From Actinocorallia herbida (GTDB lineage Bacteria; Actinomycetota; Actinomycetes; Streptosporangiales; Streptosporangiaceae): a stretch of 64,000 nucleotides of DNA. The stretch is taken from positions 3,534,001-3,598,000 of the forward strand of contig NZ_RJKE01000001.1 in assembly GCF_003751225.1 (NCBI RefSeq), given 5' to 3'. The translations under genes were made by a program, and so were the position numbers. The notes beneath the pieces were generated by a model. The model saw only the letters and a program-made list of their open reading frames with translations. It made no database searches and was not told the origin of the DNA. Position 1 is the first letter of the stretch; the number at the start of each line of letters is the position of its first letter. Positions 1 to 8,839 of this stretch are shown here, piece by piece.

Positions 1-220
1 GGCCGCTGACGACGTAGATGCCGGTCTCGGACGCGCCGTGATGGTGGTCGCCGGAGGACGTCGCGGGCGCCACGAGGGTCTGGCCCATCCACAGCCGGTC
101 CGATCCGACCGTCGTGCCGGAGATGGCCTCCAGCCGCTGCATGCCGCCGGTCTGCGCCGTGTGCCCGGACAGCGACGCCGGGGTGATCCGGTGCAGCCGC
201 CGATGGAATGCGTCAGCCAC
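1..220 (-). CDS. Cupin-domain protein, 3' end cut by window edge
   Basis: Reading the minus strand from a GTG at 220 gives 73 residues before the window edge. They include a His-rich stretch (GDHHHGASETGIYVVSG) typical of the first metal-binding motif of a cupin beta-barrel. An AAGGGA ribosome site sits about nine bases before this GTG; another in-frame GTG at 226 is too close to it. Cupins of this type are small metal-dependent enzymes or sugar/auxin-binding folds; no specific substrate can be read. It is divergent from the FAD-binding protein at 428. Confidence 0.7.
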   Translation of the reverse strand, partial: MADAFHRRLHRITPASLSGHTAQTGGMQRLEAISGTTVGSDRLWMGQTLVAPATSSGDHHHGASETGIYVVSG

Positions 221-276
221 TTCCACGCTTCCCTTCTAACTAGACTTTTCCGACCTGCTTACCATAGATGCGGTGA

Positions 277-303
277 CCCCTACCGCGGCGGCGAATAGGG
301 GGC
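277..303. promoter_or_regulatory. Inverted pair of TAGGGG motifs in a divergent promoter gap
   Basis: CCCCTACC (277-284) and AATAGGGGGC (294-303) face each other, and a further TAGGG lies at 337. The same motif recurs four times upstream of the solute-binding protein at 7108. NarL/LuxR-type helix-turn-helix proteins often bind TACCCCT-like half-sites, so the LuxR-type regulator encoded at 3763-6774 is a candidate binder. That link is inference. Confidence 0.35.
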
Positions 304-427
304 GGATACGGGTAGTCCGGCGGGCCCGCGGGTTCCTAGGGTCGCCGGTGTTCGGGTGCCGCCCGGCACGACCGGGCGGCGCGGCGAGGACGGACCGGGC
401 CGTCCGGGAGACGGGGTGGGGGACACG

Positions 428-2248
428 GTGGAGATCGCGATCGTCGGGGCGGGCCCCGCCGGGGTGCTGGTGCTGGAGCGGATCTGCGCGAACGCGCCGG
501 AACTCGCGGCGGGAAGGCCGATCACGATCCACATGGTGGATCCCTACCCGCCGGGCGGGGGCAGGGTGTGGCGCGGCGCGCAGTCGGCCCTGCTGTGGAT
601 GAACTCGACGGCGGCGGGCGTCTCGATGTTCACCGACGAGACGGTGGTCATGGAGGGGCCGGTGCGGGCGGGACCGTCGCTCGCCGAATGGGCCGCCGAA
701 GGGACGGACGCGGAGGTGACGGAGAAGACGTTCGTCGCACGGCCCGTGCAGAGCGAGTACCTCGGCTGGTGCTACCGGCGTTTCGTCGAGACCGCCCCGC
801 CCGGCGTCGTCGTGCGGGAGCACGCGGCGCGGGCGGTGGACCTGACCGAGGCCGACGGGCGGCAGCGCCTCCGGCTGGAGGGGCGGGCCACGCCGCTGAC
901 CGTGGACCTCGTGGTCCTGGCCCAAGGCCACCTGGACGCCGAACCCGGAGGCGAGGAGGCGAAGCTCGCCGCCTACGCCGCCGCGCACGGCCTGACCTAC
1001 CTTCCGCCGCACTACGCGGCCGACATCGACCTCGGCCTGCTCGGCGCGGGCGAGCCGGTGCTCGTCCGGGGCATGGGCCTCAGCTTCATGGACCTCGCGG
1101 TGCTGGTCACCGAAGGCCGCGGCGGCACCTACGCCGAGACGCCCGACGGTCTGGTCTACCGGCCGTCCGGCCGGGAGCCCGTCCTTTGGGCGACCTCCCG
1201 ACGCGGCGTGCCGTACCGCGCGAAGCCCACGATCACGCTGAAGGGACCCCGCCCGGAGGGACCGCGGTACCTGACGCCCGAGGCCGTGGCGGCGCTCCAC
1301 GCGGACCGCGGCCCGCTCTCCCTGGACGACGACCTGGCGCCGGTCGTCGCGAGGGAACTCGCCTGGCACCACTACCACGAGCTCTTCCTCGGCCACCCAG
1401 ACCGGGTCGCGCTGCCGTGGCCGGAGTTCCAGGACCGCCTCGCCACCGCGGAAGGCGCCGATCTCGACGCGCTGACGGCCGAGGCGGTGCCCGATCCGTC
1501 GGACCGGTTCGACCTGCCCACGCTGCTCGACCCGCTCGGCGCCGAGGAGTTCGCCGACCTCGCCGCGCTGCGCCGCCGCCTGCTCGACCACATCGACGCC
1601 GACGTCCGGCGCAGCGCGGACCCGGCCCGCAGCCCCGATCTCGCCCTGGTGCAGGGCATGCTCACGGTGTTCCTCGCGCTCGGCCGCGCGCAGGCCGACG
1701 GGTTGCTTTCGGCGCGGACCGAGGCCGTCGAGCTCGGTGTGTGGGCGCAGCGCGTGTTCAGCTACCGCGCCAGCGGGCCGCCGCCGCGGAGGCTGCGGGA
1801 GCTCGCCGCGCTCACCGACGCGGGCGTGGTGCGCCCGCTCGGCGGCCGGAGCCGGATCACCGCCGGGGGCGGGAGGTTCCGCGCGGTCGCCGGTGCGATC
1901 CCGGGCCTCAGCGTGGAGGCCGCCGCGCTGGTCGAGGCGCGGCTGCCGGGACCGACGCTCCGGCACACGAAGGATCCGCTGCTGCGCGCGCTGCGCGATC
2001 GCGGCGAGATCCGCGAGGAGACGCTGGACGGCGCCGACGGGACGATCCCGCTCGACCGGGTCGCCTCCCGGGGCAACCGGCTCGTGGACGCGGCCGGCAG
2101 GGTGCACCCTCGCCGGTTCGCGCTCGGCTACGGGGTCGGCGGCGCCTTCGTCCCTGTCGGGTACAGCCCGCCGCGAGCCAACGGGATCGCGTTCCGCAAC
2201 GCCGACGCCCTGGCCCGACGCGTCCTCACCGAGCTGTCCGGGGCATGA
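428..2248 (+). CDS. FAD/NAD(P)-binding protein
   Basis: A 607-residue protein that opens directly with a dinucleotide-binding beta-alpha-beta fold (IAIVGAGPAG, residues 3-12). It belongs to the actinobacterial FAD-NAD(P)-binding family (NAD_binding_9 type), whose members resemble flavin monooxygenases but mostly have no known substrate. The start is placed at the GTG at 428 because GGGGGA lies just before it and the Rossmann strand then begins at residue 3. An in-frame ATG at 356 would add a Gly/Arg-rich leader without homologous look. It is followed by a luciferase-like monooxygenase 117 bases downstream, so the two may act together in an oxidation, but nothing proves it. Confidence 0.8.
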   Translation: MEIAIVGAGPAGVLVLERICANAPELAAGRPITIHMVDPYPPGGGRVWRGAQSALLWMNSTAAGVSMFTDETVVMEGPVRAGPSLAEWAAEGTDAEVTEKTFVARPVQSEYLGWCYRRFVETAPPGVVVREHAARAVDLTEADGRQRLRLEGRATPLTVDLVVLAQGHLDAEPGGEEAKLAAYAAAHGLTYLPPHYAADIDLGLLGAGEPVLVRGMGLSFMDLAVLVTEGRGGTYAETPDGLVYRPSGREPVLWATSRRGVPYRAKPTITLKGPRPEGPRYLTPEAVAALHADRGPLSLDDDLAPVVARELAWHHYHELFLGHPDRVALPWPEFQDRLATAEGADLDALTAEAVPDPSDRFDLPTLLDPLGAEEFADLAALRRRLLDHIDADVRRSADPARSPDLALVQGMLTVFLALGRAQADGLLSARTEAVELGVWAQRVFSYRASGPPPRRLRELAALTDAGVVRPLGGRSRITAGGGRFRAVAGAIPGLSVEAAALVEARLPGPTLRHTKDPLLRALRDRGEIREETLDGADGTIPLDRVASRGNRLVDAAGRVHPRRFALGYGVGGAFVPVGYSPPRANGIAFRNADALARRVLTELSGA

Positions 2249-2365
2249 CGTCCGCCCCGGTGCCGGAGCCGACGACTCCGCGCGCACCGGGCGGCCACGG
2301 CGCGGCGCGCTCCCGCGCCCGCCGCATCGACGGCACCCGCCGTCCTCACGGAAGGAGAACACGAC

Positions 2366-3451
2366 ATGACCCGGCGAGAAGGTCTGCACCTTGCCCTGGC
2401 GCTCGAACCCGGCGGGTGGCACCCCGCCCTCCGCGCCGCTGCGGACCCGGCGTACCTCCGGGCCGGCCACTGGACGGACCTGGTGGTCGAGGCCGAGCAC
2501 GGCCTGCTCGACTTCGTCACCTTCGACGATGTCTTCACTCCGGGCGGCCCGCCCACCGGCCGTCCGGATCCCGCGCTGCTCGCGGCCGCCGCCGCGGTCC
2601 GGACCCGGCGCGTCGGCCTGGTCACGGGGGCGGCCCTCACCCTCACCCAGCCCGCGCACACCGCCTCCGCCGCGGCGACGCTCGACCACCTCAGCGCGGG
2701 TCGCGCCGGGATCCGGGTGCGGCCCACCGCCCGCCGCGCCGACCTCGACCTGTTCGGCCTGGACGACCCGGGCGCCTACGACCTCCCGGTCGCCGACCTC
2801 TACGAGCCGGGCTTCGTGGCGATGATGGACCGCACGTTCGGCGAGGCCGCCGAGCATGTCCGGGCGGTTCGGGCGCTGTGGTCCGGCGAGCCGGTCGACC
2901 ATGCCGGCGCCCGCTACCGGGTGCGCGGGCAGGCGGCGTCCCCACGGCCGCTCCAAGGGCTGCCGCCGGTGGTCGCGCTCGGCCACCTGACCATCCCCTA
3001 CCGGCTGGGCGCCGAGGTCGCCGACGTCCTGTTCGTCACCCCGCACGACGCCGCCGAAGCGCGCGCCACGCTCAGCGAGGTCCGCGCCCTCCAGGCCGAG
3101 GCGGGCCGCGCCGACGACCTCCTGCATGTCTTCGCCGACCTGCTCGTCTATCTCGACGAGACGCCCGGCGCCGCCGCGGCGCGCCGGGAACGCCTGGATG
3201 CCGACTCCGGCGCCCCGAGCGAATCCGACGCCCTGATCTTCACCGGCACCCCCGCCGACCTCACCGAGCTCCTGCTCGCCTGGCACGAAGCGGGCCTCAC
3301 CGGTTTCCGCCTCCGCCCCGGCACGGTCCCCGAAGACCTCACCGCGATCACCCGCGGCGTCGTGCCGCTCCTCCAGAAGGCGGGAGTCTTCCGCACCGAA
3401 TACACGACCACCACCCTCCGCGACCACCTGGCCCTGCCCCCCGTCCCCTGA
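2366..3451 (+). CDS. LLM-class flavin-dependent monooxygenase
   Basis: This 361-residue protein has the luciferase-like TIM-barrel signature: a DFVTFDDVF strand near residue 50, LDHLSAGRAGIRV near 110 and a C-terminal substrate-capping region. The spacing is like the NtaA/SnaA/DszA subgroup, which uses reduced FMN from a separate reductase. GAAGGAG sits seven bases before the ATG. The C-terminal third is unusually Thr/Pro-rich. It likely oxygenates a small molecule in the cytoplasm; the substrate is not inferable. It is separate from the four LLM proteins of the catabolic locus and lacks that locus's operator. Confidence 0.85.
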   Translation: MTRREGLHLALALEPGGWHPALRAAADPAYLRAGHWTDLVVEAEHGLLDFVTFDDVFTPGGPPTGRPDPALLAAAAAVRTRRVGLVTGAALTLTQPAHTASAAATLDHLSAGRAGIRVRPTARRADLDLFGLDDPGAYDLPVADLYEPGFVAMMDRTFGEAAEHVRAVRALWSGEPVDHAGARYRVRGQAASPRPLQGLPPVVALGHLTIPYRLGAEVADVLFVTPHDAAEARATLSEVRALQAEAGRADDLLHVFADLLVYLDETPGAAAARRERLDADSGAPSESDALIFTGTPADLTELLLAWHEAGLTGFRLRPGTVPEDLTAITRGVVPLLQKAGVFRTEYTTTTLRDHLALPPVP

Positions 3452-3571
3452 GAAGCCCCGCTCCGGTTCGCCCCGCAGGCCACGAGCGGCCCGCTTCACC
3501 GCACCCCGCACTCGGGCCCACCACCCCACCCGCTCATCCCCGCCCGCCGCCCGCCGCCGCACGCCGCCCGA

Positions 3572-3590
3572 CCCGGGCGGCTCGCCCGGG
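3572..3590 (+). terminator. Hairpin after the LLM gene
   Basis: CCCGGGCG (3572-3579) and CGCCCGGG (3583-3590) form a perfect 8-bp stem with a three-base loop. No T-tract follows, as is common in high-GC genomes. It lies in the 311-base gap between two convergent genes (3452-3762), where I see no other feature. Confidence 0.5.
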
Positions 3591-3762
3591 GGGAGCCGAC
3601 ACACGATGTCCTCCGGCCAGGCCGGCGGGCCCGCCACTCCGCGCGGCATCGCCGGTCCGGCCTCATGGTGCGCCGCCGCGAGCCCTTCCTCCTCGTTCAC
3701 GCCTTCCCCCGTCCTTCACCGCGCTTCACCGTCACCAGGAAGTGGTCCCGCAGCACCCATCG

Positions 3763-6700
3763 TTACAGCCGTTCATCCGGTAGCTCCGTGCCGACGATCG
3801 TCACCGCAGATCGCGTCGGCCTGCGGTCCGTGCTCCGCGGGGCGGTGGCGTAGGGCTCGGCCCGGCGTGGCCCGCGCCGGTGCTCTGTTCGGCGGCGGCC
3901 GGGCGCGGCGGCGGGACCGGCACGGACGGGGCGTCGGGGGGGGAAGGCGGTGGTGAGGTCGGCGCGGCCGGGGATGTCCAGTTTGCGGTAGACCCGGGTG
4001 AGGTGCTGTTCGACGGTGCTGAGGGTGACGAACAGGGTCCGGGAGATCTCCCGGTTGGTGCGGCCCTCGGCGGCGAGCCGGGCGACGCGCAGTTCGGCGG
4101 AGCTGAGCGCGCCGACGTCGGGGCGGGCACCAGGGGCGGACGCGACGGCGACGCGTCCGGAGGCCAAGGGCACCCGGACCTCCGTGATCGGGCGGCCCGT
4201 CCTGCGGGCGGCCACCGGGGAGGGCCCGGGGCGTCGGAGGGCGATGCCGGGGACGTCCGGTGAACGGGTGGTCCTGGCCCGTCGGCCGTCGGGATCCAGC
4301 AGCGCGGCCGCCTCCTCCCACAGGTCGGTCCGTCCGCGTGGGGCGGGCCGCGAGCCGAGGAGGGGCAAGCCGGGCCCGCGTTTCCGGGTCGCCCCAGGCC
4401 GGGCGCGCTGCTCGGCCGCGAGGGCGCGGGCCTCGTCAGGCCTGCCGAGGCGCAGCAGCGCCGCCACCGCACCCGACCGCCACGGCACGAACGACGGGAC
4501 GTCGGCGCCCGAGGCGGCGAGCAGGCGGCCCGCCTCGGTGAGACCGCGCAGCGCCGCCTCCGCCCGGTCCTCGGCCAGGTGCCGCAGGCCGACCGCGTAC
4601 AGGTACTGCGCGCCGTAGCGGGTCCCGAACACCGCCTCGGGCAGGCCGCCCCGTTCTTCCGGAACCCTCTCGCCGACGCCCAGGGCAACGGAGGCGAGGA
4701 CCAGGCAGGACACCGGTAGGCCGATCGCCACCCCCCAGCCGCGCCAGGAGACGAGCGACAGCGCATCGCGCGCGTGCGCACGGGCCTGCGACGGTTCCCC
4801 GTCCCGCAACGCGATCTCCGCCCGCACCGCGGCCAGCAGAGCCTGCCAGGTCGGCGCGCGCCGGGCCACCGCCTCCCGCGACAGTGCGTCGCACCAGTCC
4901 GCCGCGCGGCGGGTGCGCCCGGCGTAAACCAGGGCGAGCAGGGCCGAGTGGAGCGCCCAGAAGGTGTCGTCGTCCAGGGACAGGGACTGGAGCACGGTCT
5001 CCGCGCTCCCGGCGGCGCCCTCCGTGGGCCCGTCGCGCAGCACCTCGGCGAGCGGCCCGGCGCTGGGGGCCCTGTCCACGAGCGCACGCCCCGCCGCGGA
5101 GTCCTCGAACGTCCGCGTCGGCTTCCGGAAGGCCGGGGAATGCCCCGACCACGCCATCTCCCACGCGGTCTGGAGCGCGGTGACGGCCCGCTCGTCGGGG
5201 ACACGGTCGCCGAGCGCGTCGAGGATCCGCGCCGCATCGTCCGTCCTGCCGTGCCACAGGAGCGGCGGGATCAGGTCCGCGCCTTCCGGGCCGACCGATC
5301 GACGGTCGACGAACGGCGTCAGGCGCCGGAACGCGGCCAGGGGGTTCGCGCGGAACTCCACGCGGGCGCGCAGCAGCGCGGTCCGCAGGCGTTCCGGTTC
5401 CTGGACGCCCGCCCGTTCGGCGAGGTCGAGGCAGACGCCGGAGAACTCCGGGTCGTCGGCGCGCAGGGCCTCGGCGGCCGCGGCGTACAGGATGTCGAAG
5501 GCCCAGTCCTCGGCGGCGTGGCCCGCGGCGACGAGATGACGGGCGACCCTCTCCGGAGAGGCCCCGTCGCGGTGCAGCAGATCCGCGGCCTTGCGGTGCA
5601 GCGCGGCACGTTCCGCGGTCGGCATGTCGGCGAGCAGGGCCGGGGCGGCAGACGGGTGCCGGAATCGCGACGCGTCCAGGACGCCCGCCGCGCGCGCCGT
5701 CTCCAGCAGCGCCACGACGTTCTCCTCCGGCAGGTCGAGCAGCTCCCGCAGGAGGTGCCGGGCGGGGCCGTCGCCCAGCACCGCGAGCGCCCGCGCCAAC
5801 GTCAGCAGGTCCCGCCCGCCCCTCCTGACGCACGCGACGACGGATCTGCCGTACTCCTCACCGACGGCCGGCGCGTCCGCCAGGAGCGCGAGCACGAGCA
5901 GCGGGTTGCCTCCGGTGAGCCGGGTCCACGGGCCGGTAAGGCGCCGCGCGGTCGCCGGGCCGAGGCGGCGGGCCGCCATCGCCGTGACGCCCTCCTCCGA
6001 CAGGAGCGCGACCCGCACCTGGTGGAACTGCGGCTGGCGCAGCAGGTCGGTGAGCCACACGCCGTGCCGCCGGTCGGCCGCCGCGCGCGTCTTGGCCGTC
6101 GCCGCGACCACGAGGATCCGCGCCGTGGCGGCCCGCTCGCAGAAGTGGCTCAGCGAGTGCAGGGAGGCGTCGTCGGCGTGGTGCAGATCGTCGACGGCGA
6201 TGACGACCGGGACGCGTTCGGCGATCGCGCGCAGCACGGTCCACAGGCGCCGGTTGGCCAGAGTCGGCAGCCGCAGTTCCGGGGCGATGTCCAACGCGCT
6301 CGGCCGGCACAGTTCGGCGGAGGTCAGCAGCCCGTCGACGGCGGCGCGTTCCGCGTCGGCGAGCGGCGCGTCCTGGAACAGCTGGCGCAGCACGCCGAGC
6401 GGTATGTCGCGCTCCAAAAGGAGCCCTTCGGCGTCGAGGACCAGCGCGCCCGACGCGCGGGCCCGTCCCGCGAAGGTCCGCAGCAGGACCGACTTGCCCG
6501 CGCCGAGCGGCCCGGTGATCAGCGCGGTCCCGCCGGTGCCCCCGGCGCAGTCCTCCAGAAGCCGGAGGAGATCGGCGAGCTGGGTCTCGCGCTCCACCAT
6601 CTGCACGTTCTCGGCCCCGTTCCCGAGAGGCGGGAATGGTTCGCCCCCGTATCCTTCGGACGGTTGGAAAGGCAAAGAATAGGCTTCGTCATTCGCATTG

Positions 6701-6774
6701 GTCAAGGCGCTATGGCCCGGTCGCGCGGGCCCTTCTCTGCTGCTTGAGCTGCGGTGGAGCGAGGACATCGCCAT
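3763..6774 (-). CDS. Large ATPase LuxR-family transcriptional regulator (LAL type)
   Basis: About 1,003 residues. An N-terminal AAA/STAND ATPase has Walker A GPLGAGKS at residues 88-95 and Walker B VVIAVDDLHHADD near 200. A long helical TPR-like middle follows, then a LuxR helix-turn-helix (LSSAELRVARLAAEG, then NREISRTLFV and STVEQHLTRVYRKL) close to the C-terminus. This is the MalT/LAL architecture of large inducer-sensing activators. The start is uncertain: ATG at 6774, or the ATG at 6600 where the conserved domain begins. About 60 Arg/Pro-rich residues follow the HTH, which is unusual; they begin at a run of eight C residues (3936-3943), so an indel or slippage could have extended the reading frame. 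It is divergent from the solute-binding protein gene, its most likely local target. Confidence 0.85.
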   Translation of the reverse strand: MAMSSLHRSSSSREGPARPGHSALTNANDEAYSLPFQPSEGYGGEPFPPLGNGAENVQMVERETQLADLLRLLEDCAGGTGGTALITGPLGAGKSVLLRTFAGRARASGALVLDAEGLLLERDIPLGVLRQLFQDAPLADAERAAVDGLLTSAELCRPSALDIAPELRLPTLANRRLWTVLRAIAERVPVVIAVDDLHHADDASLHSLSHFCERAATARILVVAATAKTRAAADRRHGVWLTDLLRQPQFHQVRVALLSEEGVTAMAARRLGPATARRLTGPWTRLTGGNPLLVLALLADAPAVGEEYGRSVVACVRRGGRDLLTLARALAVLGDGPARHLLRELLDLPEENVVALLETARAAGVLDASRFRHPSAAPALLADMPTAERAALHRKAADLLHRDGASPERVARHLVAAGHAAEDWAFDILYAAAAEALRADDPEFSGVCLDLAERAGVQEPERLRTALLRARVEFRANPLAAFRRLTPFVDRRSVGPEGADLIPPLLWHGRTDDAARILDALGDRVPDERAVTALQTAWEMAWSGHSPAFRKPTRTFEDSAAGRALVDRAPSAGPLAEVLRDGPTEGAAGSAETVLQSLSLDDDTFWALHSALLALVYAGRTRRAADWCDALSREAVARRAPTWQALLAAVRAEIALRDGEPSQARAHARDALSLVSWRGWGVAIGLPVSCLVLASVALGVGERVPEERGGLPEAVFGTRYGAQYLYAVGLRHLAEDRAEAALRGLTEAGRLLAASGADVPSFVPWRSGAVAALLRLGRPDEARALAAEQRARPGATRKRGPGLPLLGSRPAPRGRTDLWEEAAALLDPDGRRARTTRSPDVPGIALRRPGPSPVAARRTGRPITEVRVPLASGRVAVASAPGARPDVGALSSAELRVARLAAEGRTNREISRTLFVTLSTVEQHLTRVYRKLDIPGRADLTTAFPPRRPVRAGPAAAPGRRRTEHRRGPRRAEPYATAPRSTDRRPTRSAVTIVGTELPDERL

Positions 6775-6777
6775 CTC

Positions 6778-6807
6778 TTGACATTTCCTACCGGTTTTAT
6801 GTAGAAT
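6778..6807 (+). promoter_or_regulatory. Near-consensus sigma-70 promoter
   Basis: TTGACA (6778-6783), an 18-base spacer and TAGAAT (6802-6807) read toward the solute-binding protein gene. The -35 begins three bases outside the LuxR-type regulator's start codon, so a protein bound here could affect both genes. The implied leader to the ATG at 7108 is nearly 300 bases. The DNA around it is clearly AT-richer than its surroundings. Confidence 0.6.
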
Positions 6808-6919
6808 GTACTTTCGCCATGGCGACGACCATTCCGTGCATGGCTTTTTCCGCGCCGTTCCGAGCGCCGCCCGATTATTTCCCGATCCCCTTTCGGTTCC
6901 GGTGTCCCCGGTCGGTCGA

Positions 6920-6999
6920 GTAGGGGGGTGGCCCCGCGTGCGGAGGTAGGGGGGTAGGGGTGGCCGACCCGTCCATCTGGCGGGTCGAAGGTAGGGGGC
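6920..6999 (+). repeat. Four TAGGGG repeats with an embedded hairpin in a long leader
   Basis: GTAGGGGGG (6920-6928), GGTAGGGGGG (6945-6954), GTAGGGG (6954-6960) and GGTAGGGGGC (6990-6999) are direct repeats in the 333-base gap before the solute-binding protein. Between the third and fourth, CGACCCG (6965-6971) and CGGGTCG (6981-6987) form a 7-bp hairpin. The repeats could be LuxR-family half-sites, or the G-runs could fold as a G-quadruplex in DNA or leader RNA. The rest of the gap shows no gene. Confidence 0.5.
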
Positions 7000-7107
7000 G
7001 TGCTGGGGTGTCGCCGCGGGAGGAGGGCGAAATAGCCTCGCCGCATCCCTGCTTTTCCTGTCGGAACAACAGGGAACCTAGCCCCCGTTCCCCTGGAGCC
7101 GTCACGC

Positions 7108-8754
7108 ATGAATCTCTCCAGACCCGCCTCCGTTCTGGCCGTCCTCCTCGCGCTCACGCTGAGCGCCTGCGCGTCGGGAGAAGACACCGGAGGAGCCGCC
7201 GAGACCAGCGCCCCCGTCAAGGGCGGAGAGGTGATCTACGCGGTGGACACCGAGCCGCTCTCCTTCGACGTGCACGTCAGCCAGCAGGACATCACCGCGT
7301 CCATCCTGCGGAACGTGTTCGACTCCCTGGTCTCCCTGGACGCCGAAGGCGAGTTCCAGCCTTGGTTGGCGGAGTCGTGGGAGGTGTCCGACGACTTGAA
7401 GACGTACACGTTCAAGCTGCGCAAGGATGTGAAGTTCACCGACGGGACGCCGTTCGACGCCGAGGCCGTCAAGGTCAACTTCGATCGGATCCATGATCCG
7501 AAGACCAAGTCCCAGCTGGCCGCGAGTCTCCTGGGCCCGTACACCGGTACCGAGGTCGTCGACGCGAGCACCGCGAAGGTCTCGTTCTCGGCGCCCTTCG
7601 CGCCCTTCCTCCAGGCGGCCAGCACCGCCTACCTCGGCTTCTACTCGCCGAAGACGATCAAGGAGAACGGGGAGCATCTCAGCGCGGGCGGGACCGTCGG
7701 CGTGAGCACCGGGCCGTTCGTCTTCAGTTCCTACACCAAGGGCCAGAGCGCGACGTTCACCCGCAACGAGGCCTACGCCTGGGCCCCCAAGGGCGCGGCG
7801 AACACCGGCGCCCCCTACCTGGACAAGCTGACCGTCCGCTTCCTGCCGGAGGCCTCGGTCCGGGTCGGCGCGCTCACCAGCGGGCAGGTGCACGTCGCCG
7901 CCGCGGTGCCGCCCGCCGACGCAGCGGGGGTCAGCGGCAACGCCGCGCTCGCCCTGGAGACCCGCGACTACCCGGGCAGCAACTACAACCTCTACCTCAA
8001 CACCTCACGCCCGCCCTTCGACGACCTGAAGGTCCGCAAGGCACTCCAGCAGGGCATCGACATCGACACCGACGTCAAGAACCTCCACTTCGGCAGGTTC
8101 AAGCGCGCTTGGAGCCCACTGTCTCCGGTCACGCCGACCTACGACAAGTCGCTGGAGAACACCTGGCCCTACGACCCCGAGGCCGCGGGCAGGCTCCTGG
8201 ACGAGGCGGGCTGGACCCAGCGTGACGCCGAGGGCTACCGGACCAAGAACGGCGAGCGCCTCGTCGTCGAGTGGCCGGCGCTGCCCGCCCAGTACGTGCG
8301 TGAGCAGCGGGACATCCTCGCCCAGGCGTTCCAGGCCGATCTGAAGAAGATCGGGGTCGAGGTCGTCCGCGAGAAGCTCGACGTCGCGAGCCACATCGCC
8401 GCGGTCTACGGCGGCAAGGCCGACGCCACGGACTACAGCTGGGCCCGCTTCGAACCGGACGTGCTGTGGCTGCTGTTCAACGGTGCGAGCGAACCGGCCA
8501 AGGGCGGCGCGAACACCACGTTCCTCAAGGACGCCCAGCTCACCGAGTGGACGGACAAGGGCCGCACCACCCTCGACAAGGCGGTGCGCGACGACCTCTA
8601 CGGCAAGGTCCAGAAACGCGCCGTCGAGCTCGCCCTCGTCATCCCCCTCTACACCCAGTCCGCGGTGCTGGGCCGCAGCAAGTCCGTCGGCGGCCTGGCC
8701 TTCGACGCCAATGCCTGGCCTCAGTTCCAGGGCGTCTGGCGGACGGGAGCCTGA
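7108..8754 (+). CDS. Peptide-type ABC transporter solute-binding lipoprotein (family 5), orphan
   Basis: A 548-residue protein with a lipoprotein signal: hydrophobic stretch residues 8-18 and lipobox LSAC, so Cys21 would be lipidated and the protein anchored outside the membrane. The SBP_bac_5 (DppA/OppA-like) fold follows, with the family's typical LAESWEVSDDLKTYTFKLR segment near residue 88 and the KFTDGTPFDAEAV motif near 112. Such proteins bind peptides, nickel chelates, sugars or other oligomers. No permease or ATPase gene is adjacent, so it must dock on a transporter encoded elsewhere, possibly the one at 14645-18334. TAGGGG repeats and a strong promoter lie upstream, and the ATPase-LuxR regulator is divergent. 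Confidence 0.88.
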   Translation: MNLSRPASVLAVLLALTLSACASGEDTGGAAETSAPVKGGEVIYAVDTEPLSFDVHVSQQDITASILRNVFDSLVSLDAEGEFQPWLAESWEVSDDLKTYTFKLRKDVKFTDGTPFDAEAVKVNFDRIHDPKTKSQLAASLLGPYTGTEVVDASTAKVSFSAPFAPFLQAASTAYLGFYSPKTIKENGEHLSAGGTVGVSTGPFVFSSYTKGQSATFTRNEAYAWAPKGAANTGAPYLDKLTVRFLPEASVRVGALTSGQVHVAAAVPPADAAGVSGNAALALETRDYPGSNYNLYLNTSRPPFDDLKVRKALQQGIDIDTDVKNLHFGRFKRAWSPLSPVTPTYDKSLENTWPYDPEAAGRLLDEAGWTQRDAEGYRTKNGERLVVEWPALPAQYVREQRDILAQAFQADLKKIGVEVVREKLDVASHIAAVYGGKADATDYSWARFEPDVLWLLFNGASEPAKGGANTTFLKDAQLTEWTDKGRTTLDKAVRDDLYGKVQKRAVELALVIPLYTQSAVLGRSKSVGGLAFDANAWPQFQGVWRTGA

Positions 8755-8774
8755 CCCCGTTCCGGGCCCCGCCC

Positions 8775-8802
8775 AAGGTGCCGTGCCTGCGCGCGGCACC
8801 TT
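8775..8802. terminator. Bidirectional terminator hairpin between convergent genes
   Basis: AAGGTGCCG (8775-8783) and CGGCACCTT (8794-8802) form a perfect 9-bp stem with a 10-base loop. It fills most of the 85-base gap between the convergent solute-binding protein and oxidase genes, so it can end both transcripts. Confidence 0.65.
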
Positions 8803-8839
8803 CGGTGTTCGCCGCACAGGCCGCCCGGAGTATCCGGGC

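Noticed and set aside
236-3700. Long minus-strand frame opposite the FAD-binding and LLM genes
   Set aside because: The same GC-bias shadow effect. Its first 85 codons extend into the gap 3452-3700 and look slightly more protein-like, but there is no ribosome site or domain.
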